Of a stretch of 64,000 nt of DNA, positions 31,742-43,092 are shown piece by piece. The position numbers and the translations under genes were made by a program. The notes beneath the pieces are model-generated. The model ran no database searches. It was not told the DNA's origin and saw nothing but the letters and a program-made list of their open reading frames with translations. Origin of the DNA: Trametopsis cervina (Eukaryota > Basidiomycota > Agaricomycetes > Polyporales > Irpicaceae); contig MU278349.1 of assembly GCA_022385755.1 (NCBI GenBank), forward strand, positions 1,736,001 to 1,800,000, given 5' to 3'. How positions within the stretch are numbered: the stretch's first letter is position 1; every line of letters begins with the position of its first letter.

Positions 31742-34063
31742 CTAATGTTTCAGTGGCTCCAGCCTCAGAATCATGGCCGGTCGGTTGGATTCTTTGCCAA
31801 TTGTCGGGTAATTGACCCCAGCGAGATTCCAGTAGATCTCCTTGTCACTAAGATGGAATCTGAAGGCGCGGAGCATAACGGATAGTGCGACCTCTGTAGG
31901 GGCGACGTTAGGTCGGCCATTGTCTAAACACAAGCTAAATTAAACTCACTCATCTCCAGCTGAGAGAACTTGAACCCACTGCGAAGAAGGTTAGCTTCGG
32001 CAATAAAAGAGTGCCTATGATCAGCTCACATGCATGCTCTTCCGCCACCCAGGAATGTCATGCTAGGGTATCATTCAGAGATTGAGATGGTGGGCAAGCG
32101 GTGTCAGCTCACAGGTTGGAGTAAAGTCCTGGGACGCGCGCGGCGGTCACTGACGCAGGCAGTCCGTTTATCCAGCGCTCTGGCTTCCACTCGAGGACAT
32201 CATCGCCCCAGATGGCCTTATTCCTGTTGCAGGCACGGATCCCGACAATAATCGTAGTATCTTTTGGCACGAGAACTTCATCCAACATGCTGCCATCTAG
32301 GCCTCGAATAGGTTCCGCGAAAGGCAATACAATGTCTTCTCGGACTCTGCAGGGGCGATGTCAGTATTTGGGTCGATTGTCAACAAGCACGTACTGACTC
32401 GCGGCTGACCATAGTAACAGGAGCGTAGCTGCGTCGATAGCCCGTCAGCCGCTGCGCAATAATGAACGACAGATAAACGCACAGTCTCAAGCTTTCTCTG
32501 CAGATCGCATCAAGCCAAGGGAGTTCCACAAGCGTATCGTATGGAATGTCGGCGCCGTTGATACTTGCTTCTAGGAGCTCAGCACGAACTCTGTCTTGTA
32601 TGTCTTGGTGCTGTGCCAGAAGGTGGAAAAGCCGAGAAAGCGCATTGGATGTGGTGTCCGTTGCTGCAGTTACGAGCGCGCTGATTGTCAGCAAGAAAAC
32701 CGTGAGCGCCGGAACTTCCTCACAGTGACAGGAGAACACACCTCATCTGCCCAACAACGTGCGACTCTGGCAGCTTGTCCTCGCCCTTCGCGTCCATATT
32801 TGCTTTCACTGGGTCGTCATCAGGTTCCATGAAATCGCGCGGTGTTCTGAAACGCCTCACTGAGAATGCTCATGATATCCTTTCCCTCACCAATCTGATG
32901 CATGACGGCCTTGTTTCCTTCCGCGAGAGCCCTCTTCTTACCATCAAAGATCAACCTTGCCTGGGTTTGCATAGTTGAAACGAGTGCTCTGAGTGCTCTC
33001 AGATTCTTGCTCGGAATAAGCTTGACCACCGCTGATCGGAACGCGGGGCTGCCAATGTTGCGGACTTTGGGGTAGAGAAGTCGGTAGTAGTGCAGAGCAA
33101 ATGTGAGCGGGCTGAGAGGAACAGGCCATTACGACTAGACAGCGTAGAATGCAAAGGGTAGGCTTACATGAATGTCTTTATCGCATCGCCAAACACGTTG
33201 CGACTATCCTCCGTCAGCGGGTCAAAGGAGTATCCAAGACCTCCTTGTCCAATAAGTTCCAAGGCCGTTCGGCCCATCCAATTGAGTACGTCAACTTCGG
33301 CTGTAGTATCTCCGACCTGCTTTTCAACGGCCATGCGAAGCTGAACGGCATTTTAGAGTATGAGAGGATGGCAGGATGGCAATGCGCACTCTATGTATCG
33401 TACTGTAGAAAATTGGAGTTAGATCACGAGTGTTGGCATTTGAAAAGACCGGGTTGAGAAGTTTGCGCTGCTTCCGGTGCTCTTCGCCTACGGGGTAACA
33501 TGAGCATACGAGTCCGATATCTGACGTGGAATCATGTACCCATGGAAGACAGTAGACTAGGACCGAACGCTATTCCGAGCCATCTACAAAAGATGTCAGC
33601 TCATAGCATGGAATATAGAGTGCATGACGCACGCAAGGAACCAAGTAGGTTCTTCATATACGTGCTGATCTTTGACGACGATGTGGTGCATAGCTTTGGC
33701 ATCGGACACATAGAGACCTCTCGTCTGAACGGGCCGGTAGATATCAGCACAACAGCTAAATCAAACAGTCGGCTTGAGCGGAGACGTACGCCGAACATGC
33801 CATGATATCGCGTGACTGCAGCATACTCTGCTGCTATACGGTCATGGAAATCCCAGCCGTGGCGATTGAACAAGTCCCCAAGGTTTCCTGGTGAAGAATG
33901 AGACATACAAGACGAGATACGCCAGAGCGAGCATACCTCGCAAGAATGAGGTCCTCGCTGGGCCAGGGAGATTATCAAGAGGTGATTTGGCGGCATACGG
34001 GCGGAAGAAACGCCACAAAATCCAGGTGGCTCCGCAGAGCAACGCCGGAAGGAGGATCGACAT
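31742..34063 (-). CDS. Cytochrome P450 monooxygenase, tandem copy 1
   Basis: Fourteen exons: 33937-34063, 33790-33887, 33633-33724, 33540-33583, 33390-33487, 33168-33340, 32861-33111, 32742-32808, 32483-32680, 32399-32428, 32113-32346, 32030-32062, 31950-31978 and 31742-31893, giving 541 residues. An N-terminal membrane helix (ILLPALLCGATWILWRFF) and the LPGPAR hinge mark a microsomal class II enzyme. The I-helix shows ALVTAATDTTSN, the K-helix CRESLR (ExxR), then ERWINGLP and the heme loop FLGGGRACIG with the Cys ligand, split over two exons. All key residues are present, so it appears functional. The layout resembles agaricomycete CYP5150-type families. Substrate unknown; it needs CPR as partner. 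An in-frame ATG 20 codons upstream is possible. Confidence 0.93.
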
Positions 34064-34831
34064 GGAAGGATAGAGTGGGAGGGCAGGAAAACGTTGTTCG
34101 GTCGCAGCAGGCACAACATGCATCTATATAAGACGTAGGTCATTGTACTCTTGAAGGACTAGGCAGATTAATTCCTTGCTTCAGTCTTAGTGTGGCGAGG
34201 GCGCCATTATGTGGGATCAGGCGCGGAATCGGCACGCAAATGCAGTGCCTATCGAAAAGATGCTTATGACACCTTGTCAGTTCCTGTGTACATAGCTGGT
34301 CTAAACATAAGTTACGTACGTCACAATAAGAATCGATAATGCAAGACATCCTGGCCGGAATGCTGGGCCTATCAATACAGTCTTTCATTAGAGCTAGTGA
34401 TGCTCTGTGTCCAGAGCTCGTGGTCCTCGTTTTGAAAGCCACTGTATGAGAGGTACATTCTGCGGCCCGTATCAGTGACATGCTGTTCATTTACCTTCGA
34501 CTGAAAACTCTTACTAAGTTGTTCATTGTGGTAGGTGACGAATGCAAAGGTGCACAAGCGGCAACACCCGTGGCCTAAATGGGAGAAGTGTCCTCCTGCT
34601 TAGTCATCATTTGAGTAAGAATTGTCAAGTCCGTCGCAAAGTTAAGCACTTTGAACTCAGTGCCCTATGAGCGGTTTCAGATCACAATCCATGGCTGCGA
34701 TAAAATCAATGGATAGCAAGCTAGTAGTCCAAGAGTTTCGAGAGCGGACAAGAGTATAACAGAGTGTAAGGAAACGGGCCGAAGAATCAAAGAGAGATTG
34801 TAGTAAAGTCCGCGCGCTGAACAGCAGCCTT
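34064..34831. other. Intergenic between the two P450 genes
   Basis: About 770 bp holding the promoter of P450 copy 1 and the 3' region of copy 2. No remnant of a third copy was seen. Confidence 0.4.
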
Positions 34832-37190
34832 TCAATACTTGATGCTTGAAAGCATCATAGGCATAGAAGGCTCGAGAGCGACTTTGCCGACCGTCGGATA
34901 GGCGACTCCCGCGAGGTTCCAGAAGATATCCTTCTTGCTGGGGTGGAACTTGAAAGAGCGGAGCAACACAGCCAAGACGACCTCTGCGGGAACGCGGAAA
35001 GACATCAGTTACCAGGTTTTGCACATCAGAGTATGGGAGGAGCTTACTCATTTCCAGTTGCGAGAACTTGAACCCGCTAGAAGAAGAAAAACCCGATGAG
35101 CTTTACGGTTCCAAACGGGGCAGATTTTGCACGGGTAAAACTTACATGCATGCTCTGCCACCCCCGAGGAACGTCATCCTGCACAAACTGTTGTCAATAT
35201 CGTGGACTTCATCTGCATCAGTCAACTCACAAGTTGGCATAAACACCCGGAACATGAGCAGCGGTGACAGACTCGGGCAACTTGTTGATCCAGCGCTCCG
35301 GCTTCCACTCCAAGGCGTCTTCGCCCCAAATAGCCTTATTCCTGTTGCACGCACGGATACCGATGATGACGGTTGTGTCCTTGGGCACAAAGATCTCACT
35401 TAATGTGCGGCCGTCTACACCACGAATAGGCTCAGAGAGAGGCATCACGACGTCTTGGCGAACCCTGGAAGCCTCGTGAGAATGGAGACATGGCAGTAAT
35501 CGTAATGGACTTACTCGCGACTCATAATTGTGACGGGAGGATACCTACAACGAGATGGGGTTATGAGAGAATAATGCGGAGTATGTGAGAATCACATACA
35601 GCCTAAGGGTCTCACGGCATATGGCGTCGAGCCAAGGCAAGTCAACAAGGGTGTCGTATGGAATGTCGGCACCATCAGGACTAGCCTCGAGAAGTTCTGC
35701 GCGGACTTTATCTTGAATATCTGGACGATCTGCGAGGAGTTGGAAGGTGCGGGAAAGGGCGTTGGAGGTTGTATCCGTTGCCGCGTTAACAAGGCTCCTG
35801 AACATAATCGTTTTTCAGTGCTATAATACAAGTAGTTGCCCCGGAGGTGCCCACCCTATCTGTCCAAGGACCTCGGCGTCTGGTAGCTTATCGTCGCCTT
35901 CGGCTTTCATATTCGCCTTCACTGTATGACTATCAGCAAAGTGCAAGACGAATGCAAATGAAGAGTGCTTGTGCTTACTGAGGGTACTGATAAGATCTTT
36001 TCCCTCCCCAATTTGGTGTATGACAGCCGCATCGCCGTGAGCGAGCGCGACTAGCTTGCTCTGGTGGATCTCCTTCGCATGAGCATGCATAGTGTTCACC
36101 ACGCCCCTCATGCGCTGCACATTCTGGCTCGGATACAAGTCGAGGAAGATGCGTTGGAATATGGCGTTCCCAATGTTGCGAACTTTGGGGAACAAAATGC
36201 GGTAATAGTGCAGTGCGAAGGTAAGCGGGCTGTTGGGGGTTCGTCAGCAAAGACAACCGTGCTATATTTCTCCGTTACATACACGAACGCCTTAATGGCA
36301 TCTCCGTAGGCGTTGCGGCTCTCAGTGACCAAAGGGTCGAAGGAATAGCCAAGGCCGCCTTGACCGATAAGCTCGAGCGCAGTCCGACCCATCCAATTCA
36401 GGATGTCTACTTCTTCGGTACCATTGCCTACTTGGTTCTCCACGCCGGCTCGGAGCTGTTTGGTTCATCAGACATCAAGATTCACGGAATGTAAGAGATA
36501 CTTACTCGGTGGACGGTGCTGTAGAATATCGGAGCCAAGTCCCGCATATGAGCAATAGAGAAAACTGGATTGAGCATCTTGCGTTGTCTGCGGTGATAGT
36601 CGCCTGTGAAAGGTGATGATCATCCTGAATATTGAGCGGTCTGAATCACATACCAATAGTGGACAACAAGGAGGGACCAAACGCCATCTCGAGCCATCTG
36701 GACAGAGGTCGTATGTCAACATGTGCACAAGGAAGCAGCAGAGAAGATGGCTTACGTTAGGAACCAACGAGGCTCCTCGTAGATATGCTGCTCCTTGATA
36801 ACGATATTGTGCAAAGCCTTTGGGTCCCAAACATACAAGCCCCTTGTCTATGGATGTATGTGAGTACTGCACTTGAAGGGCAGCTATTGAGTCATGGAAT
36901 CAAAGCACGCACTCCGAATGGACCATGATACTTGGCAACTCCAGGGTATTCCGTGGCGATGCGATCGTGGTGCTCCCAGCCATAGCGATTGAACAAATCA
37001 CCAAGGTTTCCTGATAAGAAGTGAATTCTGTGGAATGTTGATCCGTGAATATACACATACCTTGGGTAAGGGATGCTCTTGCGGGCCCAGGGACATTATC
37101 CAGCGGCGATTTGAGTACATACGCACGGAGGGCTTGCCATAGAGCCCAAGTGATTCCGCAGACCAGAGTAACTGGTATGAGGATCGACAT
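34832..37190 (-). CDS. Cytochrome P450 monooxygenase, tandem copy 2
   Basis: Fourteen exons: 37061-37190, 36913-37010, 36756-36847, 36654-36697, 36506-36603, 36283-36455, 35979-36229, 35855-35921, 35600-35797, 35515-35544, 35231-35464, 35146-35178, 35048-35076 and 34832-34983, giving 542 residues. It is the paralog of the upstream-numbered copy: thirteen of fourteen exon lengths are identical. Landmarks are the helix LIPVTLVCGITWALW, the NVPGPAR hinge, SLVNAATDTTSN, CRETLR, EPIRGVDGRTLS, ERWINKLP and FLGGGRACIG. All catalytic residues are intact. Differences lie mainly in the substrate-recognition stretches before the I-helix and in the C-terminus. Same strand and spacing indicate tandem duplication. 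Substrate unknown. Confidence 0.94.
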
Positions 37191-38647
37191 GGTGTAATTG
37201 CCAGAGGTTGATGTGCGCAGAAGAGGAAGAGACGGAAGCTGATGAGCACAGTCCATCTTCAATCAGTACTTATATGACTGAGGGAAGGCCATATCCTCAC
37301 CTTTTGTGGCTATCAAGCGACAGCGGTCACAAAGCTTACGAGCATGGTAGAATCTGGAGGTGCCGATCATGGGTTTAGATAGCCGTGAGCAACGCTCCAC
37401 TGGGTACACAGGGCTTGGGAAATGCGTTGCAATCCGTGAGAGAAGTGTCTCAGCGGGCGAATGTCAACTGCTTGCTGAGTCTCTCAGTGCTGTCGATGCC
37501 GCCGACACCATCGGGCTTTTCGTTAGTCAACAGCTATCTCGTTTCGACGCGAGCAAGAATTCTGCGTAGACTCATTTGAATGGTGCTGATGTTCGCTTGC
37601 TTCTCTTTATTTTCCTTCGATTCGCACCTCGACACGTGCTGCGGTCATGCCTCCGTGGGCCGAAGTTGAACACTGCGGTCACATTGCCAATCGGGAAATG
37701 TGGGACACAACCTTGCTATGTCTTTTGCATCATCCCTGTGCGGCTGTTCTATACACAAAAGATCTTAGCGGGTTTGCTTTGTACATTCAGGTTGCGTTAC
37801 ACTCCTGTTACGCACAATATGAGCAGCAAATCATATCGTGCTCGGGTGCTTGCAGCGGTCGCAATTGGTCGTTGGGTCTATAGTACAGAGATCTTGGACT
37901 TGTTCAGTATAGCCACATGATTGATGAGCTCACGTAGCAATCGCTTGTCGACAAGTCGGAAGCAGAAAACCAGGAGTGCGGAGCGCACATTTCCCTATTC
38001 TGTGTGATCAGCTTTGTGCGCCGAGATGTCCTCGTAGGGTATCGTATTGACATACTGTACCTCCAGTATCGCGCCGTAATGAAGTCGTCCTCGTAGGGTA
38101 TTGTATTGACATACTGTACCTGAGGTATCGCGCCGCAACGAAGTCGTCGTACTTGTAGGAATGGGTACACACTCGTAACGTAGCTTCCCAAGTATGTAAA
38201 CTTGGCGTTCGGTGGTTGTTACGACCCGGTGGCGTGATGCACAGGTGCCGTATCTTCGTGGACATGCACGTAGACATTGCTTACAGTCCCGGACTGGGCG
38301 GCAGAGCAGTCCGTGGCTGTCGCTCAGTTGTCGCTCCTCACTACTGTACAGACATAAGGATCAGAAAGTGGCAGACGGAGACATCTGGACGTACCTCGGG
38401 CTCATCACTTCCTATTTCAGACTGGCGGCAATTGCTTTCATTGTGCTAATGCACGTGACTGGGTAGGTATAGTCTGGCAATAAGTTATGTATAGTTTGAC
38501 TGGTGTTTATCGTACGGGCAACTACAGTATCACCAGTTGGAATGGGTAACTAGAGGAGGTTAGGTGCTAGTATAATCAGCTGAGTATACGTAACTAAAGA
38601 TACCAGCTATATCATGAAGAGTAAACAGCCGAACTGTCATTGGTCAA
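37191..38647. other. Intergenic upstream of P450 copy 2
   Basis: About 1.46 kb, the largest gap in the window. It holds the copy 2 promoter, several unsupported open frames and a 59-bp tandem duplication. No gene is supported. Confidence 0.45.
38028..38145. repeat. 59-bp tandem duplication
   Basis: Two adjacent units start with GTCCTCGTAGGGTAT and share TATTGACATACTGTACCT and ATCGCGCCG; they differ at a handful of positions. A degenerate third start (GTCGTCGTACTTGTAGG) follows. Confidence 0.9.
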
Positions 38648-40824
38648 TTACGCCTCTGGCGACCGTGGCGCTGCACCGCGAAAGCTCTCATAATAGTCGC
38701 TGGGAATACTGAGAGGTGCACCTGAGATAGAATCCTGCGAGGCGTCCCCACCGTGCTGACCGTACTTCGTTTGGATGTGAGCCATTCTCTGCAGCGCGCG
38801 CTCGCTAAGCTGTGACTGGGATAGGTTGAAGGTACTGAAGCCAGAGGGTAACTCATCGTCTTGACTATCCGCAGGAACAGGCATCTTTCGCAAAGGAGAT
38901 GTCGAGCTTGGAGGTAGCATGTTAAAATCAGACTCCTCGTCGTACGACGCGACGGGAAGCGAGAAGGGGATTGAATGAGCCGCGGGTTCATCATCGTCCC
39001 CTGCCAGCAAGGCGTCCCATCGCCTAGCGCGGCGCGGAGTGCGTTGTGTGGGAACCCGCCATTGCGAAGACTCAGGCTCGGTCTGCGAAGACATCATTTG
39101 ACGCTTTTTGGGAGTGTACTGGGTTGGAACACGCCACTGAGAAGACTCGGGCTCGGTCTGTGAGGAGTGGGTTTGACCCCCTTTTCTCGGAGTGTATTGT
39201 GTAGGCACATGCCACTGAGAAGACTCCGGTTCCGTCTGGGTGCTCCCAGGTATCGCAGGATTGCGTTGTTGCGTTTCGTCCTTTGAAAACCGGACGCGTG
39301 GTGTTCGAGGCGTTTTCGGAGTCTGTGGGGTCCGTCGAAGGACCTGGCCTTCGAAATGTCCAATAGCCTTGTCGTTGCGGTGAGGCGTCCTGGGCTCAAA
39401 GTGTTGTGTTCCTGTAGACAGGGGCGAAGCCTTTGCCCGGCTGGGAGACTGAGTCAGTACGTCGGCCACAATGAGTGAGGCGTCGTGAGATGGTATTGTA
39501 CTATATAGAACGATGAGATATGTATCGGTAAGCCAAGTGAGAGAGGTTCTAACCTGTTACGCTTTGTTCTTGATCCTAAGGTATGAAAATCTGACGTAGA
39601 CATATCTTTCTCAATCAAGCACTGAGAAGTCGGGACTACTTCCTGCTGGGTGACTTCTTGACTGTCCGGTATTCTCTCTTCTGACGCGCCCTTTTCAATG
39701 TCGCTGTTGGGGAGCGGGTATACTTGCAAAGGGCCGCCCTTTGACCGTTTGATTTCGTGCGTCAAAGTACGTGAAGGGCTGAGAAGGAGCTGGCTTTCCG
39801 AAGCCTGCGAATCGGGTATAATTTCAAACGCTTGAGAAAAGGATGCCGCATACGGAGGAAAGAAAGTGTGCTTAGGACGTGCAGGAGAGTTCAGCACAGA
39901 GAACTCCTGGGTTTGGGAAGAAGGAATAATTGTCTCGTCTTCACTCTCCTCATCCACGACAGACGAGAGAGGTTCAGGCTGCCGGTTGGCGCTTCGATGC
40001 AAGAGAGGCAGCTTGAACCGTCCATCCTCAGTAGTTTGATGTACTTCGGGGGTGGCAAAGGGGTTGTCGTCCAGAAGTTGCGTCTGCGAGGACGGTATGA
40101 TAGTCTGCGAAGCAAATATTCGGTTCGTAATGGGAGAGATGGGACTGGTAGGATCACTTGGAGAGGCATTCTTGCGAGGAGTGGTAATGGTCTTGGATGG
40201 CGTCAACGGTGGAGAACTGAGCGGGGAAGATGTGAACAGGTTCTCCACAGTAGACCTACGTCGTGTAGGTGTGACTGGAGTAGGAGGCAGCTGTAGAGGC
40301 CTTCTTCGTCCTTCTATGGGAGTATCTGTATCCTTCTTGGGCCTGAGACGAGAAGGAAAGTTCGCGTCTAACTTTGTGGTGGAACGAGACGCCCGAGGTG
40401 GTCTCTTGGACGTGGTTACCGGTGTCGGTAAGTACGCCTTCTGCAGCAGGCGGTGAGGACGTGGGGGAGAGTCTGATTGTGATAGATCTATGGGGTCTTC
40501 AGCTCTGCCAGACTGCGAGTATACCCCCGGAAGCGGGCTCTGAGTCGACGCTTTCGAGCGATTGGTTCGTGCCACTGCGAGCTTGCGAGACGATCCTGGG
40601 GTACCTTCTGGTACTGCGGGTCAAAAGGCGGCTAAGAATAAACCAAACTCATAGATACTACTGGACCTACTCTTCGGTGTTGATTTCTCTTTCTCCTTGA
40701 GCTTGAGTTTCTTTGTTTGCTCGCCCGAGTCGACTGCGCCATCTTCACGGCCACGCTTCTTCGGAACAGGCGTACGCGCCGTCCGTGGCCTAAAATACGA
40801 ACTAATTGGAGTCTGCGTAGACAT
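38648..40824 (-). CDS. PIP-box, SQ-rich disordered protein (probable replication or repair factor)
   Basis: Exons 40671-40824, 39554-40613 and 38648-39500 give 688 residues. Residues 4-11 (QTPISSYF) are a textbook PCNA-interacting PIP box, Q-x-x-I-x-x-Y-F, at the extreme N-terminus. The rest is low in complexity and rich in S, T, P and Q, with no folded domain visible. A short motif, (I/V)P-x-SQ, recurs at least five times (IIPSSQTQ twice, EIIPDSQ, RIPDSQE, VVPTSQ). Around residues 490-565 a unit containing TEPESSQW and VPTQ occurs three times. Dense SQ/TQ sites are typical ATM/ATR targets. It stands head to head with dUTPase. I cannot name an ortholog. Confidence 0.8.
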
Positions 40825-41060
40825 GTAGCCTGCCTTGATGGATTAGTTTCCGCAAAGCCGCGCAGCGACGTAGAGGATTCAGGAAAGGTGACGGTGCCAA
40901 AGAGCCGCCCGGCTCAATACGCGCCCAATACTCACGTGACCGCGTTGAGTCTGTTGACTCCCTGATGTTAGCGGAGTTGACGCGCTATTCACACTCAGAC
41001 CCTTTTCAGCCACAGGCGCGTCCGCTGCATCCGTACTACACTCGCCCACTACCCACCAAC
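40825..41060. promoter_or_regulatory. Shared promoter interval of the PIP-box gene and DUT1
   Basis: 236 bp separate two divergent starts. Visible sites include a TTTCCGC stretch (about 40850), a CACGTG E-box-like hexamer at 40933-40938, and TGACGCG at about 40978-40984 whose ACGCG core resembles the MCB element of G1/S genes. Their function is inferred from the two neighbours only. Confidence 0.5.
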
Positions 41061-41798
41061 ATGACCGTACAAACCCTCCTCGAGCCCCAAACCAAGAAGA
41101 GGAAGCTCTCCCGCCTCTTAGAGGACGACGCCGAGCCTGCCCCCTCGTCCAGCCTGTTGATTAAGAGGCATTCGGACAAAGCGCGCATACCTACCAAGGG
41201 GTCACCACTGGCTGCCGGATATGACCTCTACAGGTACGCGCGACGTATTCTACGTTATCACTTGCATCTAATGAGTATGCCTGACAGTGCCGAAGAGAAG
41301 GTGATACCCCCTCATGGCAAGGCCCTCGTTGACACGCAAATATCCATCGCCGTCCCAGCTGGCACATACGGACGCGTCGCGCCCCGCAGTGGTCTCGGTA
41401 CGTGCCAATCACTCTGGGAGCTATAGTTCCCAACTCATTCGCGTCGCGTCTACGTAGCTTCCAAGTTCATGATTGATACTGGCGCAGGCGTTGTTGACGC
41501 TGACTACAGAGGGGTGGTGTTCGTGCTGCTGTTCAACTTGTCGGACAAGGAGTTCAAAGGTTCGTAAACATTTACTCTAACATGAAGTGGGGCACTGAAG
41601 CTTCTTCTAGTGAAAGAAGGCGACCGCATCGCACAGCTCATTCTGGAGCGTATCTACACACCAGAGGTTCTTGAAGTCGAGGTGCGTGTAGCCCCTATCT
41701 CCCCAGAGCCTCGTTAACATCCAACAATGCAGGACCTCGACGAAACAATACGAGGTGCTAAAGGGTTCGGGTCCACTGGGGGCCACGGTTACTTATAA
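41061..41798 (+). CDS. DUT1: Deoxyuridine 5'-triphosphate nucleotidohydrolase
   Basis: dUTPase hydrolyses dUTP to dUMP and keeps uracil out of DNA. Exons 41061-41233, 41288-41397, 41458-41559, 41611-41681 and 41733-41798 give 173 residues. All five trimeric-dUTPase motifs are present: AGYDLYSAEE (joined across intron 1), PRSGLA, the GVVDADYRG segment with the catalytic Asp, GDRIAQLI, and [10 protein letters not shown] at the C-terminus. A short basic N-terminal stretch (KKRKLSRLL) could act as a nuclear signal. Confidence 0.97.
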
Positions 41799-42006
41799 TT
41801 ATTTATTTATGTCTCCTCTACGGACCTTCGAGCGTCCGCCTATACCTTGTTGTACTTATAAAATCCTACTTTATGATGTAAATGTTTTCCAGAATTGTAA
41901 TTTGCTACAGCTAAGATTGTGTGTACAAACATACGAGAGTATACACTTTCAACAGATAATTGAATACAGTTGCAAACAGTTGAGGGTGACCAATGCACAC
42001 GACGTT
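41799..42006. other. Convergent 3' spacer of DUT1 and the M43 protease
   Basis: An A/T-rich stretch of about 210 bp between convergent stops, as expected for two 3' untranslated regions. Confidence 0.5.
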
Positions 42007-43092
42007 TTAGAGGGAAAGGCCACGGTACGTGCGCAGCTGTCCCTGGAGACGGGTGATCTGACCAGGAGTGAACTGGTTCATGCAGCTATCCAAGAATCAT
42101 GTTAGCGAATATTCACACAACATTCAACGAGGCGCGTACCTGTCGTAGGTGTAGTCCATGTAGTTGTGGATGGGGTCAACTCCGGCGCTTGAGCAGGTGT
42201 CGCGACCGGTGGGGCAGCCGGAGGCGGAGCTAGCCTCGGCGGGTGTGTCAGAGACCTGATCTCCAGAGCCGGAGCATCCGCCCTGGAAGGTGTGGTACAA
42301 GCCGACCCAGTGTCCAGCCTCGTGAGTCAAAGTCTGAGAGCCAGGAAGGTCAGTCATTGGTAGAAAAGAAGTAGTACACGGGTACCCACCCTGCCGAGGT
42401 TGTAGTTGGTAGCAGTACCGCCGGGAACGGAAGAGTAGAGCATGACAACACCGTCGTCGGTGGGGTTGCCAGAGTACGAGGAGGGGAAGGTGGAGTAACC
42501 GAGCAGGCTGGAGGAGGTGAAGCCGACGGTGTAGACATTGAGTGCGTTCACACCACCCTGGCGGAGCTGCTTCTTCATTGTGGTCTGCAGCGAGCTGGTG
42601 TCATCAACGGAGTTGAACCACTGCGCATTGACGGTACGTGTGGTACCAGCGAGGGTAAAGGTGAGACCAGAGCCAGCATAGTCCTGGTTCAGCACGGTGA
42701 TCTGGCTCGCGAGCTGCGAGTCCCTATGACGTCGTGTTCAATACCGCGCGTCCCCGTACCGTTATACTATGCGACTTACGGAACATTGCCTCCAGCAGTC
42801 GTGGTGTCCTTGCTGATGACATGGAAATAGACCGGGATGGTCACACCTGCAAGGGCGCCAGTCTTGACGAAAGACTCCTTCTCGACCTTGTTGGCAATGA
42901 AGTGAGACTCCCAGGTGTGGACTTGGGTATCCGTGGGGTGACTTCCGCAAACTCTGGCGGGCGAATCGTCAGCTACGGTGTGATATTGCAGGCCCGAATC
43001 ACCACAAACCTCCCGGCCAAAGTCGAGTTCAATGGGGTGGCAACCACAGATGCGGCGACGGCGGCGAGAACAACGATGACTGAGCGAAGCAT
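42007..43092 (-). CDS. Secreted M43 (pappalysin-type) metalloprotease
   Basis: Exons 43010-43092, 42780-42953, 42390-42723, 42140-42333 and 42007-42085 give 287 residues. An N-terminal signal peptide ([17 protein letters not shown]) is followed by RVCGSHP, a Cys conserved in fungal MEP1-like proteases. Removing the last long intron forms [15 protein letters not shown], the HExxHxxGxxH zinc site. The NYMDYTYD Met-turn and a Cys-rich [15 protein letters not shown] segment complete the M43B pattern. The enzyme should be extracellular and short of propeptide length compared with bacterial relatives. Likely role in protein degradation or fungal-host/fungal-fungal contact is inference. Confidence 0.94.

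Noticed and set aside
31742..34063. P450 copy 1 as a pseudogene
   Set aside because: All 14 exons join in frame and every catalytic residue is present.
36108..36443. Extra short genes within the P450 exons and introns
   Set aside because: These frames are parts of the P450 coding chain read through introns, not separate genes.
31742..37190. Secondary-metabolite gene cluster
   Set aside because: Two P450s are present, but no terpene synthase, PKS, NRPS, transporter or pathway regulator lies next to them.
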